Assembly: GCA_034519525.1 (NCBI GenBank)
Contig: JAXHOJ010000018.1
Coordinates: 1 to 64,000 of the forward strand
Direction of reading: 5' to 3'
DNA: 64,000 nucleotides
From: Gemmobacter sp034519525
GTDB lineage: Bacteria > Pseudomonadota > Alphaproteobacteria > Rhodobacterales > Rhodobacteraceae
The notes beneath the pieces were generated by a model that saw only the letters and a program-made list of their open reading frames with translations, had not been told where the DNA came from and made no database searches. Position 1 is the first letter of the stretch. Every line of letters starts with the position of its first letter. Position numbers and translations under genes: made by a program. Shown piece after piece: positions 23,907 to 33,614 of the stretch.

Positions 23907-25487
23907 ATGACCACCGATACCAGCGCCCAGCCGCGCGTCGTGATTTTTGACACCACCCTGCGTGATGGCGAACAATCGCCCGGCGCCACCATGACCCATG
24001 ACGAAAAGCTGGAGATCGCCTCTCTGCTGGACGAAATGGGGGTGGATGTCATCGAGGCGGGCTTTCCCATCGCCAGCGAGGGCGATTTCGCCGCCGTATC
24101 CGAGATCGCGAAACGGGCGAAGAACAGCACCATCTGCGGGCTGAGCCGCGCGAATTTCAAGGATATCGACCGCTGCTGGGAGGCGGTGCGCTTTGCCGCC
24201 AGCCCGCGCATCCACACCTTCATCGGCACCTCGCCGCTGCACCGCGCCATCCCGAACCTGACGATGGATGAAATGGCGCAGCGCATCCATGATACGGTCA
24301 GCCATGCCCGCAACCTGTGCGACAATGTGCAATGGTCGGCCATGGATGCCACGCGGACCGAACATGATTACCTGTGCCGCGTGGTGGAAATCGCCATCAA
24401 GGCGGGCGCAACCACGATCAATATCCCCGATACGGTGGGATACACGGCGCCGCGCGAAAGCGCCGATCTGATCCGCATGTTGCTGGAGCGGGTGCCGGGT
24501 GCGGATGAGGTGATCTTTTCCACCCATTGCCATAATGACCTGGGCATGGCGACGGCCAACAGCCTGGCGGCGGTGGAGGCAGGGGCGCGGCAGATCGAAT
24601 GTACGATCAACGGTCTGGGCGAGCGGGCGGGCAATGCCGCGCTGGAAGAGGTGGTGATGGCGATGAAGGTCAGAAATGACATCATGCCCTATCGCACGGC
24701 GATTGATACCACCAAGATCATGAACCTGTCGCGCCGGGTGTCCACCGTTTCGGGCTTTGCCGTGCAGTTCAACAAGGCCATCGTCGGCAAGAACGCCTTT
24801 CTGCATGAAAGCGGCATCCATCAGGATGGCGTGCTGAAGAACGTCGAAACCTTTGAAATCATGCGCCCCGAGGATATCGGGCTGGTGGCGAAGAACATCG
24901 CCATGGGCAAACATTCGGGCCGCGCCGCGCTGCGTGCCAAGATGAAGGAACTGGGCGTCGATCTGGCCGACAACCAGCTGAACGATCTGTTCGTGCGGTT
25001 CAAGGCCCTGGCTGACCGCAAGAAAGAGGTCTATGACGACGATCTGCTGGCGCTGGCCAAGGACAGCGACACCCATGAGGCGCATGACACCATTCAGGTG
25101 AAACGCCTGCGGGTGATCTGCGGCACCGATGGCCCGCAGGAAGCCGAGCTGACGCTGACCATCGACGGCGTGGATCACAGCATTGATGCCACCGGCGACG
25201 GGCCGGTGGATGCGGCATTCAACTGCGTCAAGATGCTCTATCCCCATGGCGCGCGGCTGCAGCTGTATCAGGTGGCCGCCGTGACCGAAGGCACCGATGC
25301 GCAGGCCACTGTCTCGGTCCGGATCGAGGAAGAGGGCCGCATCGCCACCGGCCAGTCGGCCGATACCGATACCATCGTGGCCAGCGTGAAGGCCTATGTG
25401 AATGCGCTGAACCGGCTGATCGAACGGCGCAAGAAATCAGCGCCGGGCGATGATGTGAAATCGGTGAAATATTCCGACGCGTCGTAA
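23907..25487 (+). CDS. leuA: 2-isopropylmalate synthase
   Basis: First committed enzyme of leucine synthesis: acetyl-CoA plus 2-ketoisovalerate gives 2-isopropylmalate. The 526-residue protein is intact. The TIM-barrel catalytic motif DTTLRDGEQSPG is at 15-26 and the metal ligands are in HCHNDLG near residue 206. The C-terminal part (about 390-520) is the leucine-sensing regulatory domain with the GTDGPQEAELTLTIDG and GTDAQATVSVRIEEEG stretches. A leucine-rich leader peptide with competing hairpins precedes it and an intrinsic terminator follows. Confidence 0.97.
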   Translation: MTTDTSAQPRVVIFDTTLRDGEQSPGATMTHDEKLEIASLLDEMGVDVIEAGFPIASEGDFAAVSEIAKRAKNSTICGLSRANFKDIDRCWEAVRFAASPRIHTFIGTSPLHRAIPNLTMDEMAQRIHDTVSHARNLCDNVQWSAMDATRTEHDYLCRVVEIAIKAGATTINIPDTVGYTAPRESADLIRMLLERVPGADEVIFSTHCHNDLGMATANSLAAVEAGARQIECTINGLGERAGNAALEEVVMAMKVRNDIMPYRTAIDTTKIMNLSRRVSTVSGFAVQFNKAIVGKNAFLHESGIHQDGVLKNVETFEIMRPEDIGLVAKNIAMGKHSGRAALRAKMKELGVDLADNQLNDLFVRFKALADRKKEVYDDDLLALAKDSDTHEAHDTIQVKRLRVICGTDGPQEAELTLTIDGVDHSIDATGDGPVDAAFNCVKMLYPHGARLQLYQVAAVTEGTDAQATVSVRIEEEGRIATGQSADTDTIVASVKAYVNALNRLIERRKKSAPGDDVKSVKYSDAS

Positions 25488-25506
25488 TGGGTTGAACCAA
25501 AAGGAA

Positions 25507-25540
25507 ATGCCGGGGCGCCCTGCCCCGGCATTTCTGTTTT
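25507..25540 (+). terminator. Intrinsic terminator of leuA
   Basis: A perfect ten-pair stem, ATGCCGGGGC (25507-25516) with GCCCCGGCAT (25522-25531), loop GCCCT, followed by TTCTGTTTT. It lies 20 bases after the leuA stop codon. This is the clearest rho-independent terminator in the window. Confidence 0.9.
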
Positions 25541-25569
25541 TGGCGCCCCGCCGGCCCGACGCCAGCGCC

Positions 25570-25827
25570 CTAGCGATTGTCCAGCTGGGCGCGCACTGAC
25601 AGGCGGCCCTGCCGGGTGATGCGATAGGGGGCGCCGCCCTCTGACCCGATCAGCCGCTTGCGCCGCAGTTTCTGGAACACGGCAAGCGTGCAATCGGACA
25701 GGATCAGCCCGTCGCGGGTAAGGCAGAGCACCTCTTCGATACGGCGGCCCGCGCCGCGTTCATGCAGGATACGGCCGCCCTGGGCCAGAGTGTGAAGAAC
25801 CCGCTGTTCGGGTTTCGAGATATTCAT
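25570..25827 (-). CDS. YjhX family toxin-like protein (UPF0386)
   Basis: An 85-residue protein beginning MNISKPEQRVLHTLAQGGRI and containing CLTRDGLILSDCTLAVFQKLRRKRLI, the signature of YjhX/UPF0386. YjhX is described as the toxin of the E. coli YjhX/YjhQ pair and is HTH-like in fold. No YjhQ-type acetyltransferase antitoxin lies beside it, so a toxin role here is doubtful and a DNA-binding role is possible. I started at 25827, since the 19 upstream codons do not belong to the family. Confidence 0.85.
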   Translation of the reverse strand: MNISKPEQRVLHTLAQGGRILHERGAGRRIEEVLCLTRDGLILSDCTLAVFQKLRRKRLIGSEGGAPYRITRQGRLSVRAQLDNR

Positions 25828-26004
25828 GAAAGATGCCTGTGACATGCGCAACCACAGACAGGCCCGCCAGATCCCTGGCCACACCTGCCGGTTTCGCCCC
25901 TCTTTTCCCCGAGGGGCTCAGAGGTTGCCCACAGTCTCTGACATCAACGCTCCATCACTGGCGCCACACGCGCAGGGCCAATTTAGCCACAGGGCAGCGG
26001 CGGT

Positions 26005-26931
26005 TCAATAGCCCCGTCTGCGATCCACCAGATGCAGCAGCGGCTGGCCCGCCTCACCGCGGCGGATGTTTTCGGCCACCACGCGGGCCGCACTGCTGGC
26101 CCGGGTATCGGCGGCGATATGCGGGGTGACGGTGACGCGGGGGTGATGGCGGAACGGGTGATCTTCGGGCAACGGCTCTGTCCGGAACACATCCAGCGTG
26201 GCATGGCCCAGATGCCCCGAATCCAGCGCCGCCAGCAGCGCCGCGTCATCAATCAGCGCGCCGCGCCCCGGGTTGATGAGAACGGCGCCCTGCGGCAGCC
26301 AGCCCAGCCTGCGCGCATCCAGCAGGTTTTCGGTATCTGCCGTGCGTGGCAGCAGCGTCACCACGATCTCGGCCCGGCCCAGCAGCGCCTGCAGCCCGGC
26401 CTCGCCATGATGCGCCGGAAAGCCCAGATCTGGCTTCTGGCCGCGGCTCCAGCCCTCTACCGCGAAATTCAGCGCCTTCAGCGCGCGGGCGCAGGCCAGC
26501 CCCAGCTCGCCCAGCCCCAGCACGGCCACCCGCCGTTCGCGCGCCAGCGGCGGCACGATCTGATCCCAGCCCGGCGCGCCATGGATGAACCGATCCATCC
26601 CCAGATGATGGCGCAGCACATGGCCCACCACATATTCCACCATGCCTTCGGTCAGCCCCGGGTCCACCATGCGGCACAAAGGCTGCGTCAGCGTGGCATT
26701 GCCGACGATGCGTTCGACCCCCGCCCAGAGGTTCAGCACCGCCTTGCAGCGGCCATAGGGGGTGAAGTCCTGCAACGGGCTGCCCGGCGCATAGATGATG
26801 TAATCCACATCCTCCGGCGCGGCTTCGGTGACCAGATCAAGCGCGATCCCGGCCTCGGCAAATGCGGCGCGCAGATGCGGCGCATATTCGGGCCAGAGCG
26901 CGGCCCCGGCGGCAAAAAGAACGGTTCCCAT
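26005..26931 (-). CDS. ghrA: Glyoxylate/hydroxypyruvate reductase A (GhrA-like)
   Basis: A 308-residue NAD(P)-dependent D-2-hydroxyacid dehydrogenase reducing glyoxylate or hydroxypyruvate. The dinucleotide motif is VLGLGELG; catalytic Arg is in INPGRGALIDD, Glu in the DVFRTEPLPEDHP segment and His in VTPHIAA. The N terminus GTVLFAAGAALWPEY and the LWAGVERI motif favour the GhrA subgroup. I used the ATG at 26931. It lies just downstream of the mre/rodA operon with a 38-base gap and could be read from it. Confidence 0.88.
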   Translation of the reverse strand: MGTVLFAAGAALWPEYAPHLRAAFAEAGIALDLVTEAAPEDVDYIIYAPGSPLQDFTPYGRCKAVLNLWAGVERIVGNATLTQPLCRMVDPGLTEGMVEYVVGHVLRHHLGMDRFIHGAPGWDQIVPPLARERRVAVLGLGELGLACARALKALNFAVEGWSRGQKPDLGFPAHHGEAGLQALLGRAEIVVTLLPRTADTENLLDARRLGWLPQGAVLINPGRGALIDDAALLAALDSGHLGHATLDVFRTEPLPEDHPFRHHPRVTVTPHIAADTRASSAARVVAENIRRGEAGQPLLHLVDRRRGY

Positions 26932-26969
26932 CTTCCTCTTGGTCCAAATACCCAAATGCGCCCGCGCCG

Positions 26970-28109
26970 TCAGCGCGGCCGGTGGACATGGGCGCTTTGC
27001 ACCAGCCCGAACCCCACCAGCAGCACCAGCATGGCCGACCCGCCGTAAGACAGCAAGGGCAAGGGCACCCCTACCACCGGCGCCATGCCCATCACCATCG
27101 ACAGGTTCACCGCGATGTAGAAGAACAGGTTGGCGGCAATCCCGAGGATCAGCAGCTGCGAATAGCGGTCACGGTTCTGCAGCGCCGACACCACGCAGAA
27201 GGCGATGATGAGCCCGTACAGCGACAGCAGCGAAAACGCGCCGATAAAGCCGAATTCCTCGGCCAGTGTGGTAAAGATGAAATCGGTATGCTTTTCGGGC
27301 AGGAAGTTCAGGCGGCTTTGCGTGCCCTGCATGAAGCCCTTGCCGGCCCAGCCCCCCGACCCCAGCGCGATCTGCGCCTGGATGATGTTGTAGCCCGCGC
27401 CCAGCGGATCGGCCGTCGGATCGAGAAAGGTGTCGATGCGGCGATACTGGTAATCATGCAGGAACTGCCAGGGCGTACCGCGGAAATGGAAGACGCCGAA
27501 CACCGCCCCCCCCGCCAATGATGCCACACCCGCGAAATACCACCAGCTGACGCCCGCGCAGAACATCACCGCCGCGCCGGCCAGCAGCAGCATGATCGAC
27601 GTGCCGAGGTTGGGCTGCATCAGCACCAGAACCGTGGGGATCACCGTCAGCAGCACCGGGATCAGCACCCACAGCGGGCGCGAGGTCTTCTTGACATCCA
27701 GCCAGTCGTAATAGGCGGCCAGCATCATCACCAATGCGAATTTCATCATCTCGGACGGCTGGATGACGATCGGGCCAAGCTCGATCCAGCGTTGCGCCCC
27801 CATGCCGACCCGGCCGAAGAATTCGACCAGCAGCAGCAGCGACACGGACATCAGATAGGCCAGCACCGACATGTTGCGCCAGAACCAGATTGGGGTGAAG
27901 GCCACCACCATCATCAGCGCCATGCCGACGCCAAAGCGTTTCATCTGCGGTTCGGCCCAAGTGTCGATCTTGCCGCCCGCCACGGAATAGAGCATCAGAA
28001 AACCGACCGAGGCCACGGCGGAAATCAGCAGCACCAGCGGCCAGTTCAGATGCAGCACCTTGCGCAGCCCAGCGGGCGCGGTCTTGATGCGGTATTCCAG
28101 AAAGCTCAT
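26970..28109 (-). CDS. rodA: Rod shape-determining protein RodA (SEDS glycosyltransferase)
   Basis: A 379-residue polytopic membrane protein polymerising lipid II for lateral wall growth, partnered with PBP2. About ten helices are visible; SEDS signatures include VIQPSEMMKFALVMMLA, the catalytic-region PTVLVLMQPNLGTS (Asp replaced by Asn in this Q-P-x-L-G-T-S motif) and VGVPLPLLSYGGSAM near the C terminus. The start at 28109 follows mrdA by seven bases. It closes the mreB-C-D-mrdA-rodA operon. Confidence 0.95.
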   Translation of the reverse strand: MSFLEYRIKTAPAGLRKVLHLNWPLVLLISAVASVGFLMLYSVAGGKIDTWAEPQMKRFGVGMALMMVVAFTPIWFWRNMSVLAYLMSVSLLLLVEFFGRVGMGAQRWIELGPIVIQPSEMMKFALVMMLAAYYDWLDVKKTSRPLWVLIPVLLTVIPTVLVLMQPNLGTSIMLLLAGAAVMFCAGVSWWYFAGVASLAGGAVFGVFHFRGTPWQFLHDYQYRRIDTFLDPTADPLGAGYNIIQAQIALGSGGWAGKGFMQGTQSRLNFLPEKHTDFIFTTLAEEFGFIGAFSLLSLYGLIIAFCVVSALQNRDRYSQLLILGIAANLFFYIAVNLSMVMGMAPVVGVPLPLLSYGGSAMLVLLVGFGLVQSAHVHRPR

Positions 28110-28116
28110 GCTGGCC

Positions 28117-30070
28117 TCATGCGCGGGATTTGCCGGGGGTGACGTCACCCAGATCACGCAGCTTCATTTCCTTGAACTGCGTTTCGATCCGGCCACGCTG
28201 CGCCGAAGGATAGGCCGACAGCGGCGGGATGCCGCCGCCTGTCAGACAGTTCAGCAGGATATCGCGGGCGATGGGGGCCGCGACGGTGGACCCGCCGCCG
28301 CCATGTTCCACCACCAGCGATACCGCAACCTTGGGCCGGTCGAAGGGCGCATAGCAGACGAACAGCGCATGGTCGCGCCGTTCCCAGGGCAGCTGATCGT
28401 TCGACACCACGCCCGCCGCGCGTTCGGCGGCCGAAATGTTGCGCACCTGCGCGGTGCCGGTCTTGCCGGCCATCAGCATGGTATCATCGGCGATGCGTGC
28501 AGATTTGGCCGTGCCGCGGGCGCCGTTCATCACCTCGAACATGCCGCGGCGGGCGGATTGCAGATGGGTGGGATCAACCGGCAGCAGCGGCGCCTCGGGC
28601 ACCGGAACCAGTTCGTTGTCCACCATATGCACCAGACGCGGAGAAACGGCGCGCCCGCTGGCCAGCCGCGCCGTCATCACCGCCAGCTGCAGCGGCGAGG
28701 TGAGCACATAGCCCTGCCCGATCGAGGCGTTGATCGTATCGCCGATCCGCCATTCCTGGCCATAGCGCTGCTGTTTCCAGGCCTTGTCGGGCATGACGCC
28801 CTCGGTGATGGCCGACATCGGCAGGTCATGCCTTTTGCCCAGACCGAAGATGCGGCCCATTTCGGCAATCTTGTCGATGCCGACGCGCTGCGCGATATCG
28901 TAGAAATACACGTCACAGCTTTCGGCCAGCGCCGAGTTCAGCGACACGGTTCCATGGCCGCCGCGCTTCCAGCAGTGGAAGCGACGGGTGCCGACCTCGT
29001 AATGCCCCGGGCAATAGACCCCGGTCTGCGGCGTGATGACCCCGGCCTCCAGCGCCGCCAGCGCGGTGACCATCTTGAAGGTCGACCCCGGCGGATAGGC
29101 GCCCTGCACGGATTTATTGGCCAGCGGGCGGTGATCATTGCCGGTGAGCATGGAATAATCCGCCTGGCTGATCCCCCGCACGAACAAGTTGGGATCGAAG
29201 GACGGGGAAGAAGCGATGGCGAGGATATCGCCGGTTTCCACATCCATCGCCACGGCAGCGGCGCTTTCATCGCCCAGACGCACCTGCGCGAAATTCTGCA
29301 TCTGGGCATCAATCGTCAGCCGGATGTCCGATCCGGGCACGCCCTCCTGCCGCTCCAGCTCGCGCATGACGCGGCCGACGTGGTTCACCTCGATCCGCTT
29401 CTGGCCTGCACGGCCGCGCAGGCGGTCTTCGGTCCAGCGTTCGACGCCGATCTTGCCGATCTGGAATTTCGGGATCTGCAGCACCGGATCGGGATTTTCC
29501 AGCCCTTCCAGATCACGTTCCGACACCGGGCCGACATAGCCCACGATATGGGCAAAATCGGTATCCAGCGGGTAGCTGCGGCTCAGCCCGACCTCGGGGG
29601 TAACCCCCGGCAGGCTGGGCGCGTTAATGGCGATCTTGGAGAAATTGTCCCAGCTGAGCCGGTCTGCCACAGTGATCGGCACGAAAGGCGACCCGCTTTG
29701 CTCCACCCTCTTCAGGGTGCGGCGATCTCCTCATCGCGTCAGCGGCACGATCGGCGCCTGCCAGCCGGTTCAGCACCAGCTCTACATCGCCCGCATCCTC
29801 GCGCGTGATGACGACGCGATAGTTCTGTTCATTGCCCGCGATCAGCTTGCCGTTGCGATCCTGAATCAGGCCACGGGCAGGCGGGATCAGGCGGATGTTG
29901 ATCCGGTTTTCTTCGGCCAGCAGACGGAACTCTTCGGCCTGATCGACCTGCAGATAGCGCATCCTGGCGCCCAGCACCGCCACGAAACCGGCCATGGCGC
30001 CACCCATCAGCAGGGCCCGGCGCCGGATCTTGCGGACGCTTTCTTCGGTATCGCGTTGTGTGCGTCTCAT
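28117..30070 (-). CDS. mrdA: Penicillin-binding protein 2 (MrdA), frameshifted near the N-terminal third
   Basis: Peptidoglycan transpeptidase of the elongasome. MRRTQRDTEESVRKIRRRAL precedes one membrane helix (about 20-40). The dimerisation region contains NRINIRLIPPARGLIQDRNG. Catalytic motifs are S-x2-K in YPPGSTFKMVTA, S-C-D in ESCDVYFYD and KTG in MAGKTGTAQ. Between 29700 and 29760 the frame moves at least twice, where the protein should read roughly IVPLTR.DEEIA..LKRVEQSGSPFVP. The 1954-base span fits about 650 residues. The start codon overlaps the mreD stop as ATGA. As an essential gene it is likely intact in the organism. Confidence 0.92.
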
Positions 30071-30606
30071 AGCCGCCGTCCCATCTCGTCGACCTCGCCC
30101 ATCCCCGGCTTGTGAACGCCCAGCGTGACATGGCTGAGCCAGACCACCACCGGATAGAACAGGATCGAGGCCAGCACCTGTGCCAGAGCATAGCCAAAGG
30201 CCACCTGCGGCAGAAAGGTGACCGCAAGGATCAGCCGGTAGCCCAGAAACATGGCCAGCATCAGTGCAGCCATGAATAGCCATTCTACCACAAAACTCAA
30301 TTCACGGGTCAGTGCGATGCGCGAGCGCAGAAATTCGGTGCCCACCAGCATGAGCGCAGCCCAAAGGCCCGGCGGGCGCATCAGCAGCAGGTCTTCCAGC
30401 AGCACCATGGCCACGATCAGCAGGGCCGGCAGGTAATCGGGGCGGCGCAGCAGCCAGGCGAGGATCAGGCACATCAGCAGATCGGGGCCCGGCAGGCTGC
30501 CGGGCAATCCGCCCATGGGCATCAGCCGGATGAAGATGAGGGCCAGCGCCACCGCAACGAAGATCCCCCGGTGCAGCAGGATATCGCGGCGGAGCGGATC
30601 AACCAT
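30067..30606 (-). CDS. mreD: Rod shape-determining protein MreD
   Basis: A 179-residue membrane protein with five or six hydrophobic segments, a component of the MreBCD complex. Family features include PDLLMCLILAWLLRRPDYLP and LLEDLLLMRPPGLWAALMLVG. It overlaps the mreC end by eight bases and the mrdA start by four (ATGA), showing tight coupling. Sequence conservation in MreD is low, so operon position is a major support. Confidence 0.92.
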   Translation of the reverse strand: MVDPLRRDILLHRGIFVAVALALIFIRLMPMGGLPGSLPGPDLLMCLILAWLLRRPDYLPALLIVAMVLLEDLLLMRPPGLWAALMLVGTEFLRSRIALTRELSFVVEWLFMAALMLAMFLGYRLILAVTFLPQVAFGYALAQVLASILFYPVVVWLSHVTLGVHKPGMGEVDEMGRRL

Positions 30607-31540
30607 CCTGCCCGGCCTCTGCCGCTTCGGCGTTCACCTCGGCCTCGGGCACGGGGGCCGGGCCATAGGGCTCGGTCGGCACCGGGGCGGCCACCAGCCC
30701 GCCCGGATCGGTGAGCGGTTCCAGATCGTGGCTGCGCAGCACGCGCAGGAATTCCAGCCGTTCATAATCGGCAGACAGGCGTACCCGCAGCCGACGATCC
30801 GGCCCCTGTGCCACGGCCCCCACCAGCAGGCCCGCCGGAAAGACCCCGCCATCGCCAGAAGTGACCACCTGATCGCCGGGGCGGATCATGTCGGGCTTTT
30901 CGATGAATTCCAGCGGCGGGGCGGCAGTATTGTCACCCGACAGCAGGGCGCGCTGCCCCGAGGGTTCGATCACCACGGGGATGCGGCTGTTGCTGTCGGT
31001 CAGCAGGATCACCCGCGCCGTGCGGCGGCCCACGCCGGAAATGCGCCCCACCAGCCCGATGCCATCCATCGCGGCCCAGCCATCGCGGATTCCATCACGG
31101 GCGCCCACGTTCAGCAGCACCGATTGCCGGAACGGGCTGCCGCTGTCGGCCAGCACCACGCCGGTGATATGGGTCAGCTTCGGATCCAGCCGCACCTGAT
31201 TGAGATCCAGCAGCTTGGCGTTTTCCTGTTCAAGCCGCAGGGCGGCCTCTTTCCAGACGCGCATCTGCTGCAGTTCCTGCCGCAGATCCTGGTTCTGTTC
31301 GTAAAGTTTGGTGTAGGACTGAAAGCCCTTCACCATATCGCCTGCCTTGGTCACCGGCAGCAGCATCCAGTCAAAACTGGGCACCACGCGATCCACCAGC
31401 GCGGTGCGGAAGCGTTCCACCCGCGGGCTGTCGATCCGCCACAGCATGAACAGGGCGAGCAGAAGAATTGCCAGCAGCCCGATCAGGATACGCCGGATCG
31501 GGCGGGCAAATTCTTCCGGTGATGTCCGGTTGCGTGCCAA
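30599..31540 (-). CDS. mreC: Rod shape-determining protein MreC
   Basis: A 313-residue protein with one N-terminal membrane helix (IRRILIGLLAILLLALFMLW, about 15-34), a coiled coil (YTKLYEQNQDLRQELQQM and on), and a periplasmic double beta-barrel domain containing VLLNVGARDGIRDGWAAM and GLVGRISGVGRRTARVILLTD. The C-terminal 40 residues are Pro/Ala/Glu-rich and disordered. It links MreB to PBP2/RodA. It follows mreB by 32 bases. Confidence 0.95.
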   Translation of the reverse strand: MARNRTSPEEFARPIRRILIGLLAILLLALFMLWRIDSPRVERFRTALVDRVVPSFDWMLLPVTKAGDMVKGFQSYTKLYEQNQDLRQELQQMRVWKEAALRLEQENAKLLDLNQVRLDPKLTHITGVVLADSGSPFRQSVLLNVGARDGIRDGWAAMDGIGLVGRISGVGRRTARVILLTDSNSRIPVVIEPSGQRALLSGDNTAAPPLEFIEKPDMIRPGDQVVTSGDGGVFPAGLLVGAVAQGPDRRLRVRLSADYERLEFLRVLRSHDLEPLTDPGGLVAAPVPTEPYGPAPVPEAEVNAEAAEAGQDG

Positions 31541-31572
31541 GCTCGGCCCTCACCCTGTGGCGTCAGATGCGA

Positions 31573-32607
31573 TCAGCTGTCGTAGTCGATGACGTGGCGC
31601 AGCTGCTTTTCGTATTCCAGCGCCTTGCCGGTGCCCAGAGCCACGCAGTTCAGCGATTCATTCGCCACGCTGATGGACAGGCCGGTCTGTTCGCGCAGCG
31701 CCAGATCCAGATCGCCCAGAAGCGCCCCGCCCCCCGTCAGCATCACGCCCCGGTCAACGATATCGGCGGCCAGATCCGGCGGGGTGGTTTCCAGCGCCTG
31801 CATCACCGCATCGCAGATCTGCTGCACGGGTTCGGCCAGCGCCTCGGCCACCTGGGCCTGATTGATCTCGGTTTCCTTGGGAACACCGTTCAGCAGATCG
31901 CGGCCCCGGATGGTCAGGGTGGCGCCGCGGCCGTCATCGGGCATCCGGGCGGTGCCGATGGTGGTCTTGATCCGTTCGGCGGTGGATTCACCGATCAGCA
32001 GGTTCTGGTGACGGCGCAGATAGCTGATGATCGCCTCATCCATCCGGTCACCGCCGACGCGGACGGACCGGGCATAGACGATATCGCCCAGCGACAGAAC
32101 CGCCACTTCGGTGGTGCCCCCGCCGATATCCACCACCATGCTGCCGGTGGGTTCGGTGATCGGCATCCCGGCGCCAATGGCGGCGGCGATCGGTTCGGCA
32201 ATCAGGCCCGCGCGGCGGGCACCGGCCTGCAGCACCGAATTGCGGATCGCGCGCTTTTCAACGGGCGTCGCGCCATGCGGCACGCAGACGATGATCTTGG
32301 GTTTGCTGAAGGTCGTGCGCTTGTGGACCTTGCGGATGAAATGCTTGATCATCTCTTCCGCGCTGTCGAAATCCGCGATGACACCATCGCGCATCGGGCG
32401 GATGGCCTCGATGCTGCCCGGGGTGCGGCCCAGCATCAGCTTGGCATCCTCGCCCACGGCCAGAACCTGTTTCTTGCCGTCCTTCACATGGTAGGCCACC
32501 ACGGAGGGCTCGTTCAGCACGATGCCCTTGCCACGGATGTAGACAAGGGTATTCGCGGTGCCGAGATCGATCGCCATATCCGACGAGAACAGGCCGGTGA
32601 GTGACAT
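31573..32607 (-). CDS. mreB: Rod shape-determining actin homologue MreB
   Basis: A 344-residue cytoskeletal ATPase organising lateral wall synthesis. Actin-fold phosphate loops are visible in DLGTANTLVYIRGKG and MVVDIGGGTTEVAVLSLG, and the adenosine motif in GVMLTGGGALLG. I placed the start at 32607 (MSLTGLFSSDMAID), the usual N terminus. It opens the mre operon. Its promoter must lie in the 228-base, AT-richer gap 32608-32835. Confidence 0.97.
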   Translation of the reverse strand: MSLTGLFSSDMAIDLGTANTLVYIRGKGIVLNEPSVVAYHVKDGKKQVLAVGEDAKLMLGRTPGSIEAIRPMRDGVIADFDSAEEMIKHFIRKVHKRTTFSKPKIIVCVPHGATPVEKRAIRNSVLQAGARRAGLIAEPIAAAIGAGMPITEPTGSMVVDIGGGTTEVAVLSLGDIVYARSVRVGGDRMDEAIISYLRRHQNLLIGESTAERIKTTIGTARMPDDGRGATLTIRGRDLLNGVPKETEINQAQVAEALAEPVQQICDAVMQALETTPPDLAADIVDRGVMLTGGGALLGDLDLALREQTGLSISVANESLNCVALGTGKALEYEKQLRHVIDYDS

Positions 32608-32835
32608 GCGGACAGTGTCCTTATGATTGCAAAAGCGGTTCGCCCCGCGACTCAGCGCAAGTGCAGCGGGCGCTTTCATATAAAGACAGTGTGACGGCGG
32701 CGAAACCCCGCTATCCGCTGCGGCGGCACAATTCCGCGTGTCCTGCAAGGGCTTGTATAATTACGATTTTTGCTGTGCGAATTTGGGCATCTTGACCAAG
32801 TAAATTGCACAAATCGAACAATCTGGCCCTTCACC

Positions 32836-33576
32836 CTATCGGCGGCGGCGGACAACCGGCAAACGCGACGCCGCATAGCTCGCCTCTGGGTGGTCAGGGT
32901 GGCCTGCGGTGCGGCGCCAGAAGGCCGGGCCACCCCGGCGCAGGAAGGCCGGAAGGCACAGGATGATTCCCGCCAGGAAGCCGCCGGCATGGGCCCAATA
33001 GGCCACGCCGCCCATATCCGTGGGGTTGGTAAAGCCGCCCAGCAGCTGCATCGCGAACCAGAAGCCCAGCACGATCCAGGCCGGAATGGGGAAGATGCGG
33101 AAGAAGATGATGATGATGACCAGCACATCCACCCGCGCCCGGGGATACATCAGCAGATAGCCCCCCATCACCGCCGCAATGGCGCCCGAGGCCCCGACCA
33201 TGGGGATGACAGAGGCCGGATCGGCCCCCACCTGCAAAGCCGCCGCCCCGACCCCGCCCGCCAGATAGAACAGCAGGAAACGGGCATGGCCCATCAGATC
33301 TTCCAGATTGTCACCGAAGACCCAGAGGAACAGCATGTTCCCCAGAAGGTGCATCCAGCCGCCATGCAGGAACATCGAGGTGAAGACGGTTTGCCAGTCG
33401 CCCATCTCGATCAGCCGCAGCGGGATCAGGCCCCAGTCGAAAAAGAACTGGTCCAGCGCCGGGCCATCCGGCAGGCCGAACCAGTAAGACAGGAACACAA
33501 GGACATTGGCCGCAATCAGCGCCAGTGTCACGAAGGGGGTACGCCCCGAAGGGTTATGGTCGCGGATCGGAAACAT
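32836..33576 (-). CDS. Rhomboid family intramembrane serine protease
   Basis: A 246-residue polytopic protein. The catalytic serine is S130 in PMVGASGAIAAVMG, and the catalytic histidine H196 in YWAHAGGFLAG. The oxyanion and L1-loop pattern MFLHGGWMHLLGNMLFLWVFGDN is typical. Six or seven helices are visible and the C-terminal 40 residues are basic and cytosolic. The natural substrate is unknown. It lies between putA and mreB on the same strand. Confidence 0.93.
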   Translation of the reverse strand: MFPIRDHNPSGRTPFVTLALIAANVLVFLSYWFGLPDGPALDQFFFDWGLIPLRLIEMGDWQTVFTSMFLHGGWMHLLGNMLFLWVFGDNLEDLMGHARFLLFYLAGGVGAAALQVGADPASVIPMVGASGAIAAVMGGYLLMYPRARVDVLVIIIIFFRIFPIPAWIVLGFWFAMQLLGGFTNPTDMGGVAYWAHAGGFLAGIILCLPAFLRRGGPAFWRRTAGHPDHPEASYAASRLPVVRRRR

Positions 33577-33614
33577 GGTGCAGGCTTCCCGATCCGCGGC
33601 CTTTCGTCAAGCGA

